Origin: an uncultured Burkholderiales bacterium
GTDB lineage: Bacteria > Pseudomonadota > Gammaproteobacteria > Burkholderiales > Burkholderiaceae_D
Direction of reading: 5' to 3'
Assembly: GCA_903904635.1 (NCBI GenBank)
Contig: CAIVDH010000198.1
Coordinates: 1-8,247, forward strand
DNA: 8,247 bases
In this document: piece after piece, positions 1 through 6,455 of the stretch
How the letters are laid out: the number at the start of each line of letters is the position of its first letter
Numbering within the stretch: the stretch's first letter is position 1
The notes under the pieces: generated by a model
Seen by the model: the letters and a program-made list of their open reading frames with translations, nothing else
Told to the model about the DNA's origin: nothing
Databases searched by the model: none
Position numbers and translations under genes: made by a program

Positions 1-70
1 TGGCACGCTTCAATGAACCCCACAAACGCTCCCTCGGCGCATCGTCCCACCCATACTTGTGATCACGCAG

Positions 71-101
71 TTTCACCCCGGCCGGCTCCAGTCGGTACAA
101 T
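71..101 (+). promoter_or_regulatory. Weak candidate sigma70-type promoter for uup
   Basis: A good -10 hexamer, TACAAT (96-101), lies 52 bases before the uup ATG. The best -35 partner is TTTCAC at 71-76, which gives a 19-base spacer, longer than the preferred 17. Transcription would start near 108, leaving a leader of about 45 nt that contains the hairpin at 125-145. The upstream region is truncated by the window edge, so a stronger promoter could lie outside it. This is a motif reading only. Confidence 0.22.
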
Positions 102-124
102 AGCGGCTTCTTTCTTCTTCCTGC

Positions 125-145
125 AGGGCGTTTAGCAACAGCCCT
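125..145 (+). promoter_or_regulatory. Small hairpin just upstream of the uup start codon
   Basis: AGGGC (125-129) pairs with GCCCT (141-145). Inside it GTT (130-132) pairs with AAC (137-139), around a TAGC loop and with A140 bulged. The stem ends 8 bases before the uup ATG, where a Shine-Dalgarno sequence would be expected and none is visible. It could affect ribosome access to uup or simply be a chance structure. There is no U-tract, so it is not an intrinsic terminator. Confidence 0.3.
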
Positions 146-153
146 TACTACTC

Positions 154-2067
154 ATGGCAGTTATTTCTTTAAGCGATGCACAGCTCGCATTTGGTCACGT
201 TGCATTGCTCGATCATGCGGATTTTTCTCTCGAGTCGAATGAACGCATCGGTTTGATCGGTCGTAACGGTACTGGTAAATCGTCCTTGTTCAAGGTGATT
301 TCAGGTCTAACCAAGCTCGATGATGGTTTACTTACGATGCAGCAGGGGCTGCGCGTTGCCTATGTAGAGCAGGAGCCCGAATTTGATCTGGAGATTTCTG
401 TTTACGATACGGTGGGCAACGGTATGCTGGAGGCAAAAACGCTGCTCGCAGAATATGACCAGCTGACCGCCCAGTTTGGTAATGGCGACGATGATGCGCT
501 AATGGAGCGTATGCAAATCATACAGACACAGCTTGATGTGCTGGATGGCTGGAACCTGAACAATCGCGTAGAGACCACGCTGCAAAGATTAAATCTTGAC
601 GCCGGTAGTATTCTTAAAACGCTTTCAGGTGGTATGAAAAAACGCGTTGCCTTAGCGCGCGCGCTAGTCTTTGCGCCTGATGTATTGGTACTTGATGAGC
701 CTACCAATCATCTTGATTTTTCTTCGATCAGCTGGCTCGAAAGTCTGCTGCGTGATTTCAAAGGCAGCGTACTGTTTATTACCCATGATCGTAGTTTTCT
801 CGATAATGTCGCAACACGCATCATCGAGTTGGATCGTGGCCGACTGCTTTCTTATCCGGGTAATTTTAGTGCTTACCAGGTCCGCAAAGCGGAGCAACTT
901 GAAATAGAAGAAATCGAAAACGCTAAATTCGACAAGGTGTTGGCGCAAGAAGAAGTCTGGATACGCAAAGGTGTGGAAGCTCGCCGTACGCGTAATGAAG
1001 GCCGGGTCAGGCGATTGGAAGCATTGCGTGGTGAGCGCAGCAGCAGACGCGATCAGCAGGGACAAGTCAAGATGGAGCTGAGTGCGGGAGAGCGTTCAGG
1101 TAAGTTGGTAGCCGAACTGCTCGACGTTAGCAAGGCCTATGGCAGCAAGCAAATTGTTGATAAATTTAGCGCCACCATCATGCGTGGTGACAAAGTCGGT
1201 TTGATTGGTGTCAATGGTGCCGGCAAGACGACCTTGCTCAGATTGATACTGGGTGAAGAGCAGCCAGATTCCGGTACGGTTCGTCAGGGTAGCAAGCTGC
1301 AAGTGGCTTACTTCGATCAGATGCGGGCGCAGTTAAATGAAGAAGCCAGTCTGGCTGACACGATTGCGCCGGGTAGTGACTGGGTTGAAATTAATGGTCA
1401 GCGCAGGCATGTGATGACTTATCTTAGTGACTTTCTGTTTGCGCCAGAACGCGCACGCTCGCCTGTGAAATCCTTGTCTGGCGGTGAACGTAATCGTTTG
1501 TTGTTGGCACGTCTTTTTGCCAAGCCCGCCAATGTGCTGGTGTTGGATGAGCCGACTAATGATCTGGATATTGATACGCTGGAGCTGTTGGAGCAATTGC
1601 TGGAAGAATATAACGGCACTGTATTTTTGGTGAGCCATGATCGTACCTTTCTCGATAACGTTGTCACGCAAGTGATTGTGGCCGAAGGTAGTGGATTTTG
1701 GCGTGAATACATAGGCGGCTATGCGGATTGGGAGCGGGTGCGTCAGGTAGTGCAGCCACAGGTGAAAGAGAAGGACAAGCAAGACTATAAGTCTGCTGCT
1801 TCCAATTCTTCTACTTCGTCAACTGCTGTGCCTAAACAAAAAAAACTGAGCTTCAAGGAGCAGCGGGATCTGGAGCAATTACCTAAACTGATTGCCGAGC
1901 TTGAAGCTGAACAGGCGACAATTACTACGCAGCTTTCTGATCCTGAGTTGTATCGCAAAGAGCCGGACGCCATGAAAAAACTCAATCAACGTTTCGCTGA
2001 GATTGATGCGCTGCTTTTGGATAGTTTGGAAAAATGGGAAGCAATTGAGGCCAGAACTAAAGTCTGA
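154..2067 (+). CDS. uup: ABC-F family ATPase Uup
   Basis: This is a soluble protein with two fused ABC ATPase domains and no membrane segment, as in the ABC-F class that acts on ribosomes. Domain 1 has Walker A GRNGTGKS (residues 36-43), signature LSGGM (157-161), Walker B LVLDEPTNHLD (178-188) and switch His211. A charged, helical inter-domain linker follows at about 240-320. Domain 2 has Walker A GVNGAGKT (352-359), LSGGE (441-445), LVLDEPTNDLD (462-472) and His495. Both catalytic glutamates (E182, E466) are present, so both sites look active. A Ser/Thr-rich tether (about 548-560) leads to a C-terminal coiled coil (about 562-635), which separates Uup from EttA and fits its length of 637 aa (E. 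coli Uup is about 635). Known or proposed roles of Uup include 50S/ribosome function and branched-DNA-related phenotypes. The ATG at 154 is chosen because the N-terminus aligns with Uup, although no Shine-Dalgarno is visible. It converges on the SirB1-family gene. Confidence 0.95.
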   Translation: MAVISLSDAQLAFGHVALLDHADFSLESNERIGLIGRNGTGKSSLFKVISGLTKLDDGLLTMQQGLRVAYVEQEPEFDLEISVYDTVGNGMLEAKTLLAEYDQLTAQFGNGDDDALMERMQIIQTQLDVLDGWNLNNRVETTLQRLNLDAGSILKTLSGGMKKRVALARALVFAPDVLVLDEPTNHLDFSSISWLESLLRDFKGSVLFITHDRSFLDNVATRIIELDRGRLLSYPGNFSAYQVRKAEQLEIEEIENAKFDKVLAQEEVWIRKGVEARRTRNEGRVRRLEALRGERSSRRDQQGQVKMELSAGERSGKLVAELLDVSKAYGSKQIVDKFSATIMRGDKVGLIGVNGAGKTTLLRLILGEEQPDSGTVRQGSKLQVAYFDQMRAQLNEEASLADTIAPGSDWVEINGQRRHVMTYLSDFLFAPERARSPVKSLSGGERNRLLLARLFAKPANVLVLDEPTNDLDIDTLELLEQLLEEYNGTVFLVSHDRTFLDNVVTQVIVAEGSGFWREYIGGYADWERVRQVVQPQVKEKDKQDYKSAASNSSTSSTAVPKQKKLSFKEQRDLEQLPKLIAELEAEQATITTQLSDPELYRKEPDAMKKLNQRFAEIDALLLDSLEKWEAIEARTKV

Positions 2068-2080
2068 TGTTGGTTTGCTT

Positions 2081-2149
2081 AGAACCTATCTCGCTAGGTC
2101 GGGGTCCATGCGTTGCCAACGCGGCCAGATGCCTGGCGAGATAGGTTCT
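2081..2149. repeat. 69-bp near-perfect inverted repeat between convergent genes (REP/MITE-like candidate)
   Basis: The left arm AGAACCTATCTCGCTAGG (2081-2098) is complementary to the right arm CCTGGCGAGATAGGTTCT (2132-2149) at 17 of 18 positions, and the exception is a G-U-compatible pair. Inside is a second paired zone: GGTC (2103-2106) with GGCC (2123-2126, one wobble) and the perfect palindrome GCGTTGCCAACGC (2110-2122). The whole element could form one long rod-like hairpin in RNA or a cruciform in DNA. It begins 13 bases after the uup stop and its last base is the first base of the SirB1-family stop codon triplet. Neither strand has a T-tract after the stem, so it is not a classical intrinsic terminator, although it may still block readthrough between the converging genes. 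A mobile palindromic repeat is the main alternative; copy number cannot be judged here. Confidence 0.75.
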
Positions 2150-2985
2150 TAATGTAGTTTGCGGCTTGCTGATCGCAGGTCTGGCAATAAACTTCTGAGC
2201 ATTTCTGCGTCAGATGCGAGCGGGCATTCTTCAAGATAGGCCTCTAGGTCTTGTAGCGCTGCTTGTGGCGCATCCAGATTTGCATAAGCCAGTCCTCTGT
2301 CCCGACGTTCTGTGATTTCATCCGGAAGCAGCATCACCAGGCGCTGCTGCACATTGAGAAATTGCTGCCAGTACTGTGGTTCGGAAAAAAGTGTTTTTAA
2401 ATTACGCAGCATACGGACAAGAATTGTGCGCGGATGTGCTTCTGTTAAAAAGCTGGCCACGGATAGATTGTGCAATTCATTTTGCTCCGCAAAATAAGGC
2501 TCCAACCTCTCTTCGAGTTTTTCGCGTGACAAGCTCGCACCATTGCATGGGTCAATAATAATATCGCCGCTTTGCACCGTGATTTTCATTAGAAAATGTC
2601 CCGGAAACGAGATACCTTTTACGTCCAGACCGATTTGCTGCGCCAGTTCCATATAAATCACGGCCAGAGAAATTGGTATTCCTTTACGAGTCGATAGTAC
2701 TTTGTTCAGATAGCTATTATCGGGGGCGTAATAATTATTCACATTACCTGCAAACCCCAGATCCTGATAAAAAAAAGTATTGAGCATGCGCAGCTTGGGA
2801 ATTTTTGCGATGTCTTTGGGCATGCGCTGCTTGAGCGTCAGTGCAAATTTATCTATGGTGAGCATGCAGGCAGTCATATCTAACTTCGGCTCTGCATCTT
2901 GCGCGATACTCAAGGCCGCTTCGAACATTGGAATGGCATCATCTTGTTGTATGAGTGATGCAAAATAATCCAGAGGTGTGATCAT
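2149..2985 (-). CDS. SirB1-family protein (transglutaminase-like domain plus TPR-like C-terminus)
   Basis: This cytoplasmic 278-aa protein has no signal peptide or membrane segment. The N-terminal third is helical. The transglutaminase-like core (about 65-150) has the family pattern: NNYYAPDNSYLNKVL (83-97), RKGIPISLAVIY (100-111), FPGHFL (127-132) and IDPCNG (144-149). His130 and Asp145 sit where the His and Asp of a transglutaminase triad would be, but the nucleophilic Cys position in the RKGIPISL segment is not Cys. E. coli YchA/SirB1 also lacks it, so loss of the Cys appears to be a family trait and argues against classical catalysis. The C-terminal region (about 205-270) has the RDRGLAYANLD and AL.DLE.YL.ECP pattern of a TPR-like repeat, suggesting protein binding. 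The true function is not established. It lies 21 bp downstream of murJ on the same strand, so co-transcription is likely. The start lacks a Shine-Dalgarno and sits in AT-rich DNA. Confidence 0.9.
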   Translation of the reverse strand: MITPLDYFASLIQQDDAIPMFEAALSIAQDAEPKLDMTACMLTIDKFALTLKQRMPKDIAKIPKLRMLNTFFYQDLGFAGNVNNYYAPDNSYLNKVLSTRKGIPISLAVIYMELAQQIGLDVKGISFPGHFLMKITVQSGDIIIDPCNGASLSREKLEERLEPYFAEQNELHNLSVASFLTEAHPRTILVRMLRNLKTLFSEPQYWQQFLNVQQRLVMLLPDEITERRDRGLAYANLDAPQAALQDLEAYLEECPLASDAEMLRSLLPDLRSASRKLH

Positions 2986-3006
2986 AGAATATTTAATTAA
3001 CTAAAT

Positions 3007-4557
3007 TTAATCTGAGAGTCGCTTGAAATCACGAAACCTAAATCCCATTAGCAATAATGCGCCAAAATAGCTAATTGCACAGGCAAGAATGACCATGAGC
3101 AGCGCACCAATTCGCAGGAAGGGTTCAGTTTTTAATGCAATCCAATCAAATTGCGCCGCGATCCACATCCCTACGCCAGCCAGTAAAAATAAAGCACCAC
3201 CAAGTCGAATCAGAAACAAACTCCATCCTGGCTCTGGCGTATAAAGCCCGCGTTTTTTAAGTAAATGAAATAAAAATGCCGCGTTGATGGAGGCTGCCAG
3301 CCCAATTGACAATGCCAAGCCTGCATGCGCGATCCATGGGACAAAGACGATGTTCATTAATTGCGTGGCAATCATTACACCTATCCCAATTTTTACAGGG
3401 GTGCGAATATCTTGTTTGGCATAAAAGCCGGGCGCCAGTATCTTCACCAGTATCAGTCCCATTAATCCCACGCCATAGGCGATGAGTGCTTGCGCTGTCA
3501 TATCAACTGAGTGCGCATCAAATTTACCGTAATGAAATAGCGTGGTGGTGATCGGTACGGACAACACCATCAACGCTATCGATGCGGGCATCGCAAGCAG
3601 GAATGTCAACCGCATTCCCCAATCCAGCAAAGATGAATATTCTTGCTGATCACCGCATGCATGAGCTTTGGACAGGCTAGGCAGCAAAATAGTGCCAAGA
3701 GCGACACCAAGTAATCCGGTAGGCAGTTCCATCAATCTGTCTGCATACGATAGCCATGACACGCTGCCATCAGCAAGATGGGAAGCAATGTTGGTATTGA
3801 TGATCAAACTAATCTGCGCGACCGAAACTGCAAAAGTCGCAGGCAGCATTTGCTTGAGTACGCGTTTAACACCGGGGTCACGCAGCGCAGAAAATGGGTT
3901 GAGTCCCAGGCGTGGCAACATACCAATTTTGCGCAACGCAGGAATCTGAAAGGCTAGCTGTAAAACTCCGCCTATGAATACAGCAATAGCTAGCGCATAA
4001 ACAGGCTCTGAAAGATGCGGTGCGAGAAATAATGAAGCGGCAATAAAGCTCAGGTTTAAAAGCACGGGCGTGAAAGCCGGCACACGAAATTCACGCCATG
4101 TATTAAGTATGCCTCCGGCTAGCGCGACTAAAGACATGAACAAAATATAAGGAAACATAATTCTGGTCATGACCACAGCCAGACTGTACGCCTGGGTGTC
4201 TCCGGCATAGCCACTGGCAAATAGCAAAACAACAGCAGGCGCTGCAATTATGCCAACTAGCGTTGTAGCCAGTAATACCCAGGCCAGAACGGTAGCGACA
4301 TGGTTGGTAAGGTCGCGTGTTTTTTCTTCGCCTTGCTGGTTTTTATATTCTGCAAGTATGGGTACAAAAGCCTGCGAAAAGGCACCTTCAGCAAATAGCC
4401 GACGCAGCAGATTGGGGATGCGAAAAGCGATGAAAAAAGCATCGGTATAGACTGACGCGCCAAAGGTACGGGCGATAAGAAACTCGCGTATCAATCCTGT
4501 GATGCGGGAGAGCAGTGTCATGCCGGAGACGGTGGCCAGCGTTTTATGCAAGTTCAT
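3007..4557 (-). CDS. murJ: Lipid II flippase MurJ (MviN)
   Basis: MurJ is the inner-membrane MOP-superfamily transporter that moves lipid II to the periplasmic face for peptidoglycan synthesis. The 516-aa length and roughly 14 hydrophobic segments match the family (E. coli about 511). The first helix carries SRITGLIREF (17-26), followed by GASVYTDAFFIAFRIPNLLR (33-52). Residues equivalent to the functionally important E. coli Arg18, Arg24, Asp39 and Arg52 are present at the same numbers. YADRLMELPTGLLG (271-284) supplies Arg274, corresponding to the central-cavity Arg270 of E. coli. The C-terminal pair of helices that forms the lipid-binding groove is present (about 447-505). The gene appears intact and essential-type. 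It is divergent from rpsT and followed after 21 bp by the SirB1-family gene, an arrangement I recall from other betaproteobacteria. The start is fixed by alignment of MNLHKTLATVSGMT to MurJ N-termini; no Shine-Dalgarno is visible. Confidence 0.96.
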   Translation of the reverse strand: MNLHKTLATVSGMTLLSRITGLIREFLIARTFGASVYTDAFFIAFRIPNLLRRLFAEGAFSQAFVPILAEYKNQQGEEKTRDLTNHVATVLAWVLLATTLVGIIAAPAVVLLFASGYAGDTQAYSLAVVMTRIMFPYILFMSLVALAGGILNTWREFRVPAFTPVLLNLSFIAASLFLAPHLSEPVYALAIAVFIGGVLQLAFQIPALRKIGMLPRLGLNPFSALRDPGVKRVLKQMLPATFAVSVAQISLIINTNIASHLADGSVSWLSYADRLMELPTGLLGVALGTILLPSLSKAHACGDQQEYSSLLDWGMRLTFLLAMPASIALMVLSVPITTTLFHYGKFDAHSVDMTAQALIAYGVGLMGLILVKILAPGFYAKQDIRTPVKIGIGVMIATQLMNIVFVPWIAHAGLALSIGLAASINAAFLFHLLKKRGLYTPEPGWSLFLIRLGGALFLLAGVGMWIAAQFDWIALKTEPFLRIGALLMVILACAISYFGALLLMGFRFRDFKRLSD

Positions 4558-4565
4558 GGCGATGG

Positions 4566-4617
4566 ATTATATCTGGTCGGTGCGGCGTGATTTATAGCAG
4601 TGTTTTCAATTTCACAA
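4566..4617 (-). promoter_or_regulatory. Candidate murJ promoter region, two overlapping -10 elements
   Basis: Two -10-like hexamers precede murJ on the minus strand. The upstream one is TATAAA (4596-4591) in an extended context TGC-TATAAA, with TTGTGA (4617-4612) as a possible -35 at a short 15-base spacing; it would give a leader of about 26 nt. The second is a consensus TATAAT (4571-4566) only 8 bases before the ATG, with no recognisable -35; it would give an almost leaderless mRNA. Which one is used cannot be told from sequence. Confidence 0.35.
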
Positions 4618-4733
4618 TAAGCCGCCTGTTGCTTCTCTTCGTTTCTTTAAGTTTTTAGTGGTTTATTGGGGTTTCTTGCGTCAGCTTATTGAGAGGCTAA
4701 ATACTTCACGGATCGGCAATCTGGTTTTGGGGT

Positions 4734-4762
4734 TTGCTGATGCGAATAAAACCGGCTATAAT
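4734..4762 (+). promoter_or_regulatory. Sigma70-type promoter of rpsT
   Basis: TTGCTG (4734-4739) and consensus TATAAT (4757-4762) are separated by exactly 17 bases. Transcription would start near 4769, giving a leader of about 60 nt before the rpsT ATG. This is the best -35/-10 pair in the murJ-rpsT divergent region. The rest of that region (4618-4733) shows no further convincing element. Confidence 0.7.
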
Positions 4763-4786
4763 CGCCGTTTTTCCAAATTCAGTCCG

Positions 4787-4822
4787 CAGGACGTTTCCTG
4801 TCAGGGCACAACACCATCAGGA
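4787..4822 (+). promoter_or_regulatory. rpsT leader: Shine-Dalgarno with a duplicated CAGGA and a shared anti-SD
   Basis: The ribosome binding site is AGGA (4819-4822), six bases before the ATG. The pentamer CAGGA occurs twice, at 4787-4791 and at 4818-4822 over the Shine-Dalgarno. Between them lies TCCTG (4796-4800), complementary to both. Pairing with the first copy makes a hairpin with a CGTT tetraloop and leaves the ribosome site free; pairing with the second would cover it. S20 is known to control its own translation in E. coli, so a translational switch is plausible here, but the stems are only 5 bp. Confidence 0.4.
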
Positions 4823-4828
4823 TAAGTC

Positions 4829-5092
4829 ATGGCAAACACAGCACAAGCGCGCAAGCGCGCTCGTCAGGCAGTCAAGCTAAACGCGCACAATTCCAGCCAG
4901 CGTTCCACACTGCGCACTGCGATCAAAGCGGTTCGTAAGGCAATTGAAGCAGGCGATAAAGCTGCTGCTGCTTTAGTTTTCCAATCATCGATTTCGATTA
5001 TTGATCGAATCTCTGACAAGAAAATTATCCATAAAAATAAAGCAGCCCGTCATAAGAGCCGTTTATCCGCTGCTTTGAAAGCGCTGGCTTAA
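4829..5092 (+). CDS. rpsT: 30S ribosomal protein S20
   Basis: S20 is a primary 16S rRNA-binding protein of the small subunit, binding the 5' domain and helix 44. The 87-aa product has the usual family length and is strongly basic. It shows the characteristic opening [13 protein letters not shown], the [14 protein letters not shown] helix (about 27-40) and the C-terminal [20 protein letters not shown] block (66-85), consistent with its three-helix bundle. The ATG at 4829 has a good Shine-Dalgarno (AGGA, six-base gap) and sits behind a strong promoter. It is a single-gene transcription unit with its own terminator, divergent from murJ and convergent with the DUF192 gene. The S20 length and motifs leave little room for another identification. 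Confidence 0.98.
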   Translation: MANTAQARKRARQAVKLNAHNSSQRSTLRTAIKAVRKAIEAGDKAAAALVFQSSISIIDRISDKKIIHKNKAARHKSRLSAALKALA

Positions 5093-5107
5093 GCTTTAAG
5101 ACCGCCC

Positions 5108-5126
5108 GGTTCGGTTTTCCTGAACC
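5108..5126 (+). other. Hairpin in the rpsT 3' untranslated region
   Basis: GGTTCGG (5108-5114) pairs with CTGAACC (5120-5126, one G-U pair) around the loop TTTTC. It lies 15 bases after the rpsT stop and about 20 bases before the terminator stem. No U-tract follows it, so it is not itself a terminator. It may protect or process the 3' end of the short rpsT mRNA; that is inference. Confidence 0.45.
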
Positions 5127-5144
5127 TGCGCAGTGAAGAAATCT

Positions 5145-5181
5145 GACCCTCCTGACGAAAGTCAGGAGGGTTTTATTATTT
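5145..5181 (+). terminator. Rho-independent terminator of rpsT
   Basis: CCCTCCTGAC (5147-5156) pairs perfectly with GTCAGGAGGG (5161-5170) around a GAAA tetraloop, with an extra A-T pair outside, followed by TTTTATTATTT (5171-5181). The T-tract overlaps the stop and last codon of the opposing DUF192 gene. In the opposite direction the stem is not followed by a good T-run, so it acts mainly on rpsT. Confidence 0.93.
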
Positions 5182-5607
5182 AGGCAAACCAGAGACAATG
5201 CTGCCCGGCTTGATGCTCTTGCCTTTAAACCATCCCTGATTCATCTCCAGAGCAAACCGCGCAGGTTTTTTTGCGCAATGCGCGTCCAGTGTTTCAGGTC
5301 GCATGTCTTCAATGTTAATGATACTGCCGCCTTCATCTATGAAGGCCACCGAAAGTGGCAGTAGCGTATTTTTCATCCACATGCAGACTTGATCTGTGCG
5401 ATTGAATCTGAAAATCATTCCTTCGTTTGGCCCCATTTTTTTACGAAACATGAGCCCTTGTGCGCGTTCATGGTCTTCAATAGCGGCTTCTGCTTGTATG
5501 AGATGTATGCCTATATTCAGCGTTAATTCTGGTAAGCGTGATTGGTCATTTGCAATTGACGGAAAGGTCAGGAAAACGATTGCAAGAGAATAGATTAGTT
5601 TTAACAT
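5176..5607 (-). CDS. Exported DUF192 family protein (COG1430)
   Basis: This is a small, probably periplasmic protein of unknown molecular role. From the ATG at 5607 it has 143 residues. MLKLIYSLAIVFLTFPSIA (1-19) is a hydrophobic signal peptide with a likely cleavage after Ala19. The DUF192 domain fills the rest: ERAQGLMFRKKM (47-58), GMIFRF (63-68), CMWMKNTLLPLSVAFID (75-91), IEDM (99-102), ALEMNQGWF (119-127) and IKPGS (132-136). The WMKNT and GLM.R blocks are the family hallmarks. Two cysteines remain after cleavage (75 and 111) and could pair in the periplasm. A TTG start at 5625 in the same frame would add six residues before the signal peptide; I prefer the ATG because it begins directly with a normal signal sequence, although neither start has a strong ribosome site. 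It lies 82 bp downstream of rluE, probably in the same transcript. Confidence 0.9.
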   Translation of the reverse strand: MLKLIYSLAIVFLTFPSIANDQSRLPELTLNIGIHLIQAEAAIEDHERAQGLMFRKKMGPNEGMIFRFNRTDQVCMWMKNTLLPLSVAFIDEGGSIINIEDMRPETLDAHCAKKPARFALEMNQGWFKGKSIKPGSIVSGLPK

Positions 5608-5689
5608 GCTTATTTTAAGGGGCAAGATTGGTAAGTAATGGTGATGAAAGATTGAAAATCAAAGATTCTGGCTTTAGTTTATCCGGGGA

Positions 5690-6256
5690 TTAAACATCGG
5701 CCTGCCATTCTTCAGGATCCAGCTCACGCCACTCACCCGGCAAAAGTGGATGAGACAACAGCGAAAATGGCCCTATAGCGTATCTGATCAACCGTAGCGT
5801 TGGTAAGCCTACGGCTGCAGTCATACGCCTTACCTGCCTGTTTTTCCCTTCGGTCAGAGTTATGGCCAGCCAGCTGGTTGGTGTCTGCAGTCTTGTTCTG
5901 ATCGGCGGGTTGCGATCCCATAACCAGTTTGGCATTTCAATTTGGTTGGCTTTGCAGCTGCGGGTGGTGAAGTCGCCTAAATTTAGCGGCTCACGTAATT
6001 GCATTAACTTTTTTGCTTCTACTTTGCCCTCAACCTGCACCAAATATATTTTTTCTTTTTTATTGCCAGGATGGCTGATTGCATGCTGTAGTCGTCCATC
6101 ATCCGTAAGAAGCATGAGCCCTTCGCTGTCGGTGTCCAGTCTGCCAGCAGGGTAGATATCAGGCAAGCTCAGGTAATCCGCCAAAGACTGATGCTGGGCG
6201 TGGCTGGTGAACTGGCTCATCACACCGTAAGGTTTATTAAAAAGTATGAGTGGCAT
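5690..6256 (-). CDS. rluE: 23S rRNA pseudouridine synthase, RluE type (RsuA/RluB/E/F family)
   Basis: RluE makes a single pseudouridine in the peptidyl-transferase region of 23S rRNA (position 2457 in E. coli numbering). The 188-aa protein has the family start LILFNKPYGVMSQF (3-16) and the catalytic motif GRLDTDSEGLMLLTDDG (38-54), with Asp41 as the catalytic residue. The C-terminal block TEGKNRQVRRMTAAVGLPTL (135-154) is preceded by NPPIRTRLQTPTSWL (116-130), which is very close to E. coli RluE. The protein lacks the N-terminal S4 RNA-binding domain found in RsuA, RluB and RluF, again pointing to RluE. The gene is divergent from icd, the same neighbour and orientation as in E. coli, and precedes the DUF192 gene on the same strand. 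The ATG at 6256 fits the family start but has no visible Shine-Dalgarno. Substrate position is inferred from homology. Confidence 0.92.
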   Translation of the reverse strand: MPLILFNKPYGVMSQFTSHAQHQSLADYLSLPDIYPAGRLDTDSEGLMLLTDDGRLQHAISHPGNKKEKIYLVQVEGKVEAKKLMQLREPLNLGDFTTRSCKANQIEMPNWLWDRNPPIRTRLQTPTSWLAITLTEGKNRQVRRMTAAVGLPTLRLIRYAIGPFSLLSHPLLPGEWRELDPEEWQADV

Positions 6257-6355
6257 GAAGTGAGTGGGCTGTAGGGCAGTGAGATGGTGATACAGTTGCT
6301 GATTGTGTATTCAACATGCTAACGATATTGATCGGTATTGTAAGTCCGAGAGTAC

Positions 6356-6368
6356 TTCCAATTTGGAA
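6356..6368. promoter_or_regulatory. 13-bp perfect palindrome upstream of the distal icd promoter
   Basis: TTCCAATTTGGAA is an exact odd-length palindrome (TTCCAA-T-TTGGAA). It ends 12 bases before the -35 of the distal icd promoter candidate, a normal place for a regulator dimer to bind. It is also about 100 bp from the rluE start and could serve either gene. I do not recognise it as the site of a named regulator. Confidence 0.35.
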
Positions 6369-6380
6369 ATTTTATGGATT

Positions 6381-6409
6381 TTGGCAGCCTTGCGCTGGTT
6401 CCGTATAAA
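6381..6409 (+). promoter_or_regulatory. Distal candidate promoter of icd
   Basis: TTGGCA (6381-6386) and TATAAA (6404-6409) are spaced by exactly 17 bases, each one base off consensus. By sequence it is the strongest promoter in the rluE-icd gap. It would start near 6416 and give an icd leader of about 235 nt containing the palindrome at 6456-6467 and the hairpin at 6463-6525. Confidence 0.55.
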
Positions 6410-6455
6410 ATTCTCGTGCATAATGTGAAAAATACTCTTATGTCTTATAGAAGAC

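Noticed and set aside
402..1985. Several open frames of 66-149 codons antisense to or out of frame with uup
   Set aside because: They are shadows of a clearly coding, complete uup gene and have no family resemblance or ribosome sites.
2081..2149. tRNA-like reading of the inverted repeat because of GGTTC near its end
   Set aside because: The element folds as a single rod with 18-bp arms, with no cloverleaf arms, anticodon loop or acceptor stem.
4615..4691. Inverted repeat CAATAAGC / GCTTATTG in the murJ-rpsT gap
   Set aside because: Only 8 bp per arm with 61 bases between; expected by chance in a region of this size.
5608..5625. TTG start adding six residues to the DUF192 protein
   Set aside because: It would place charged/polar residues before a complete signal peptide that starts at the ATG at 5607, and has no ribosome site.
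6317..6409. 30-codon plus-strand open frame in the rluE-icd gap
   Set aside because: No Shine-Dalgarno, and it runs straight through the distal icd promoter; no recognisable protein features.
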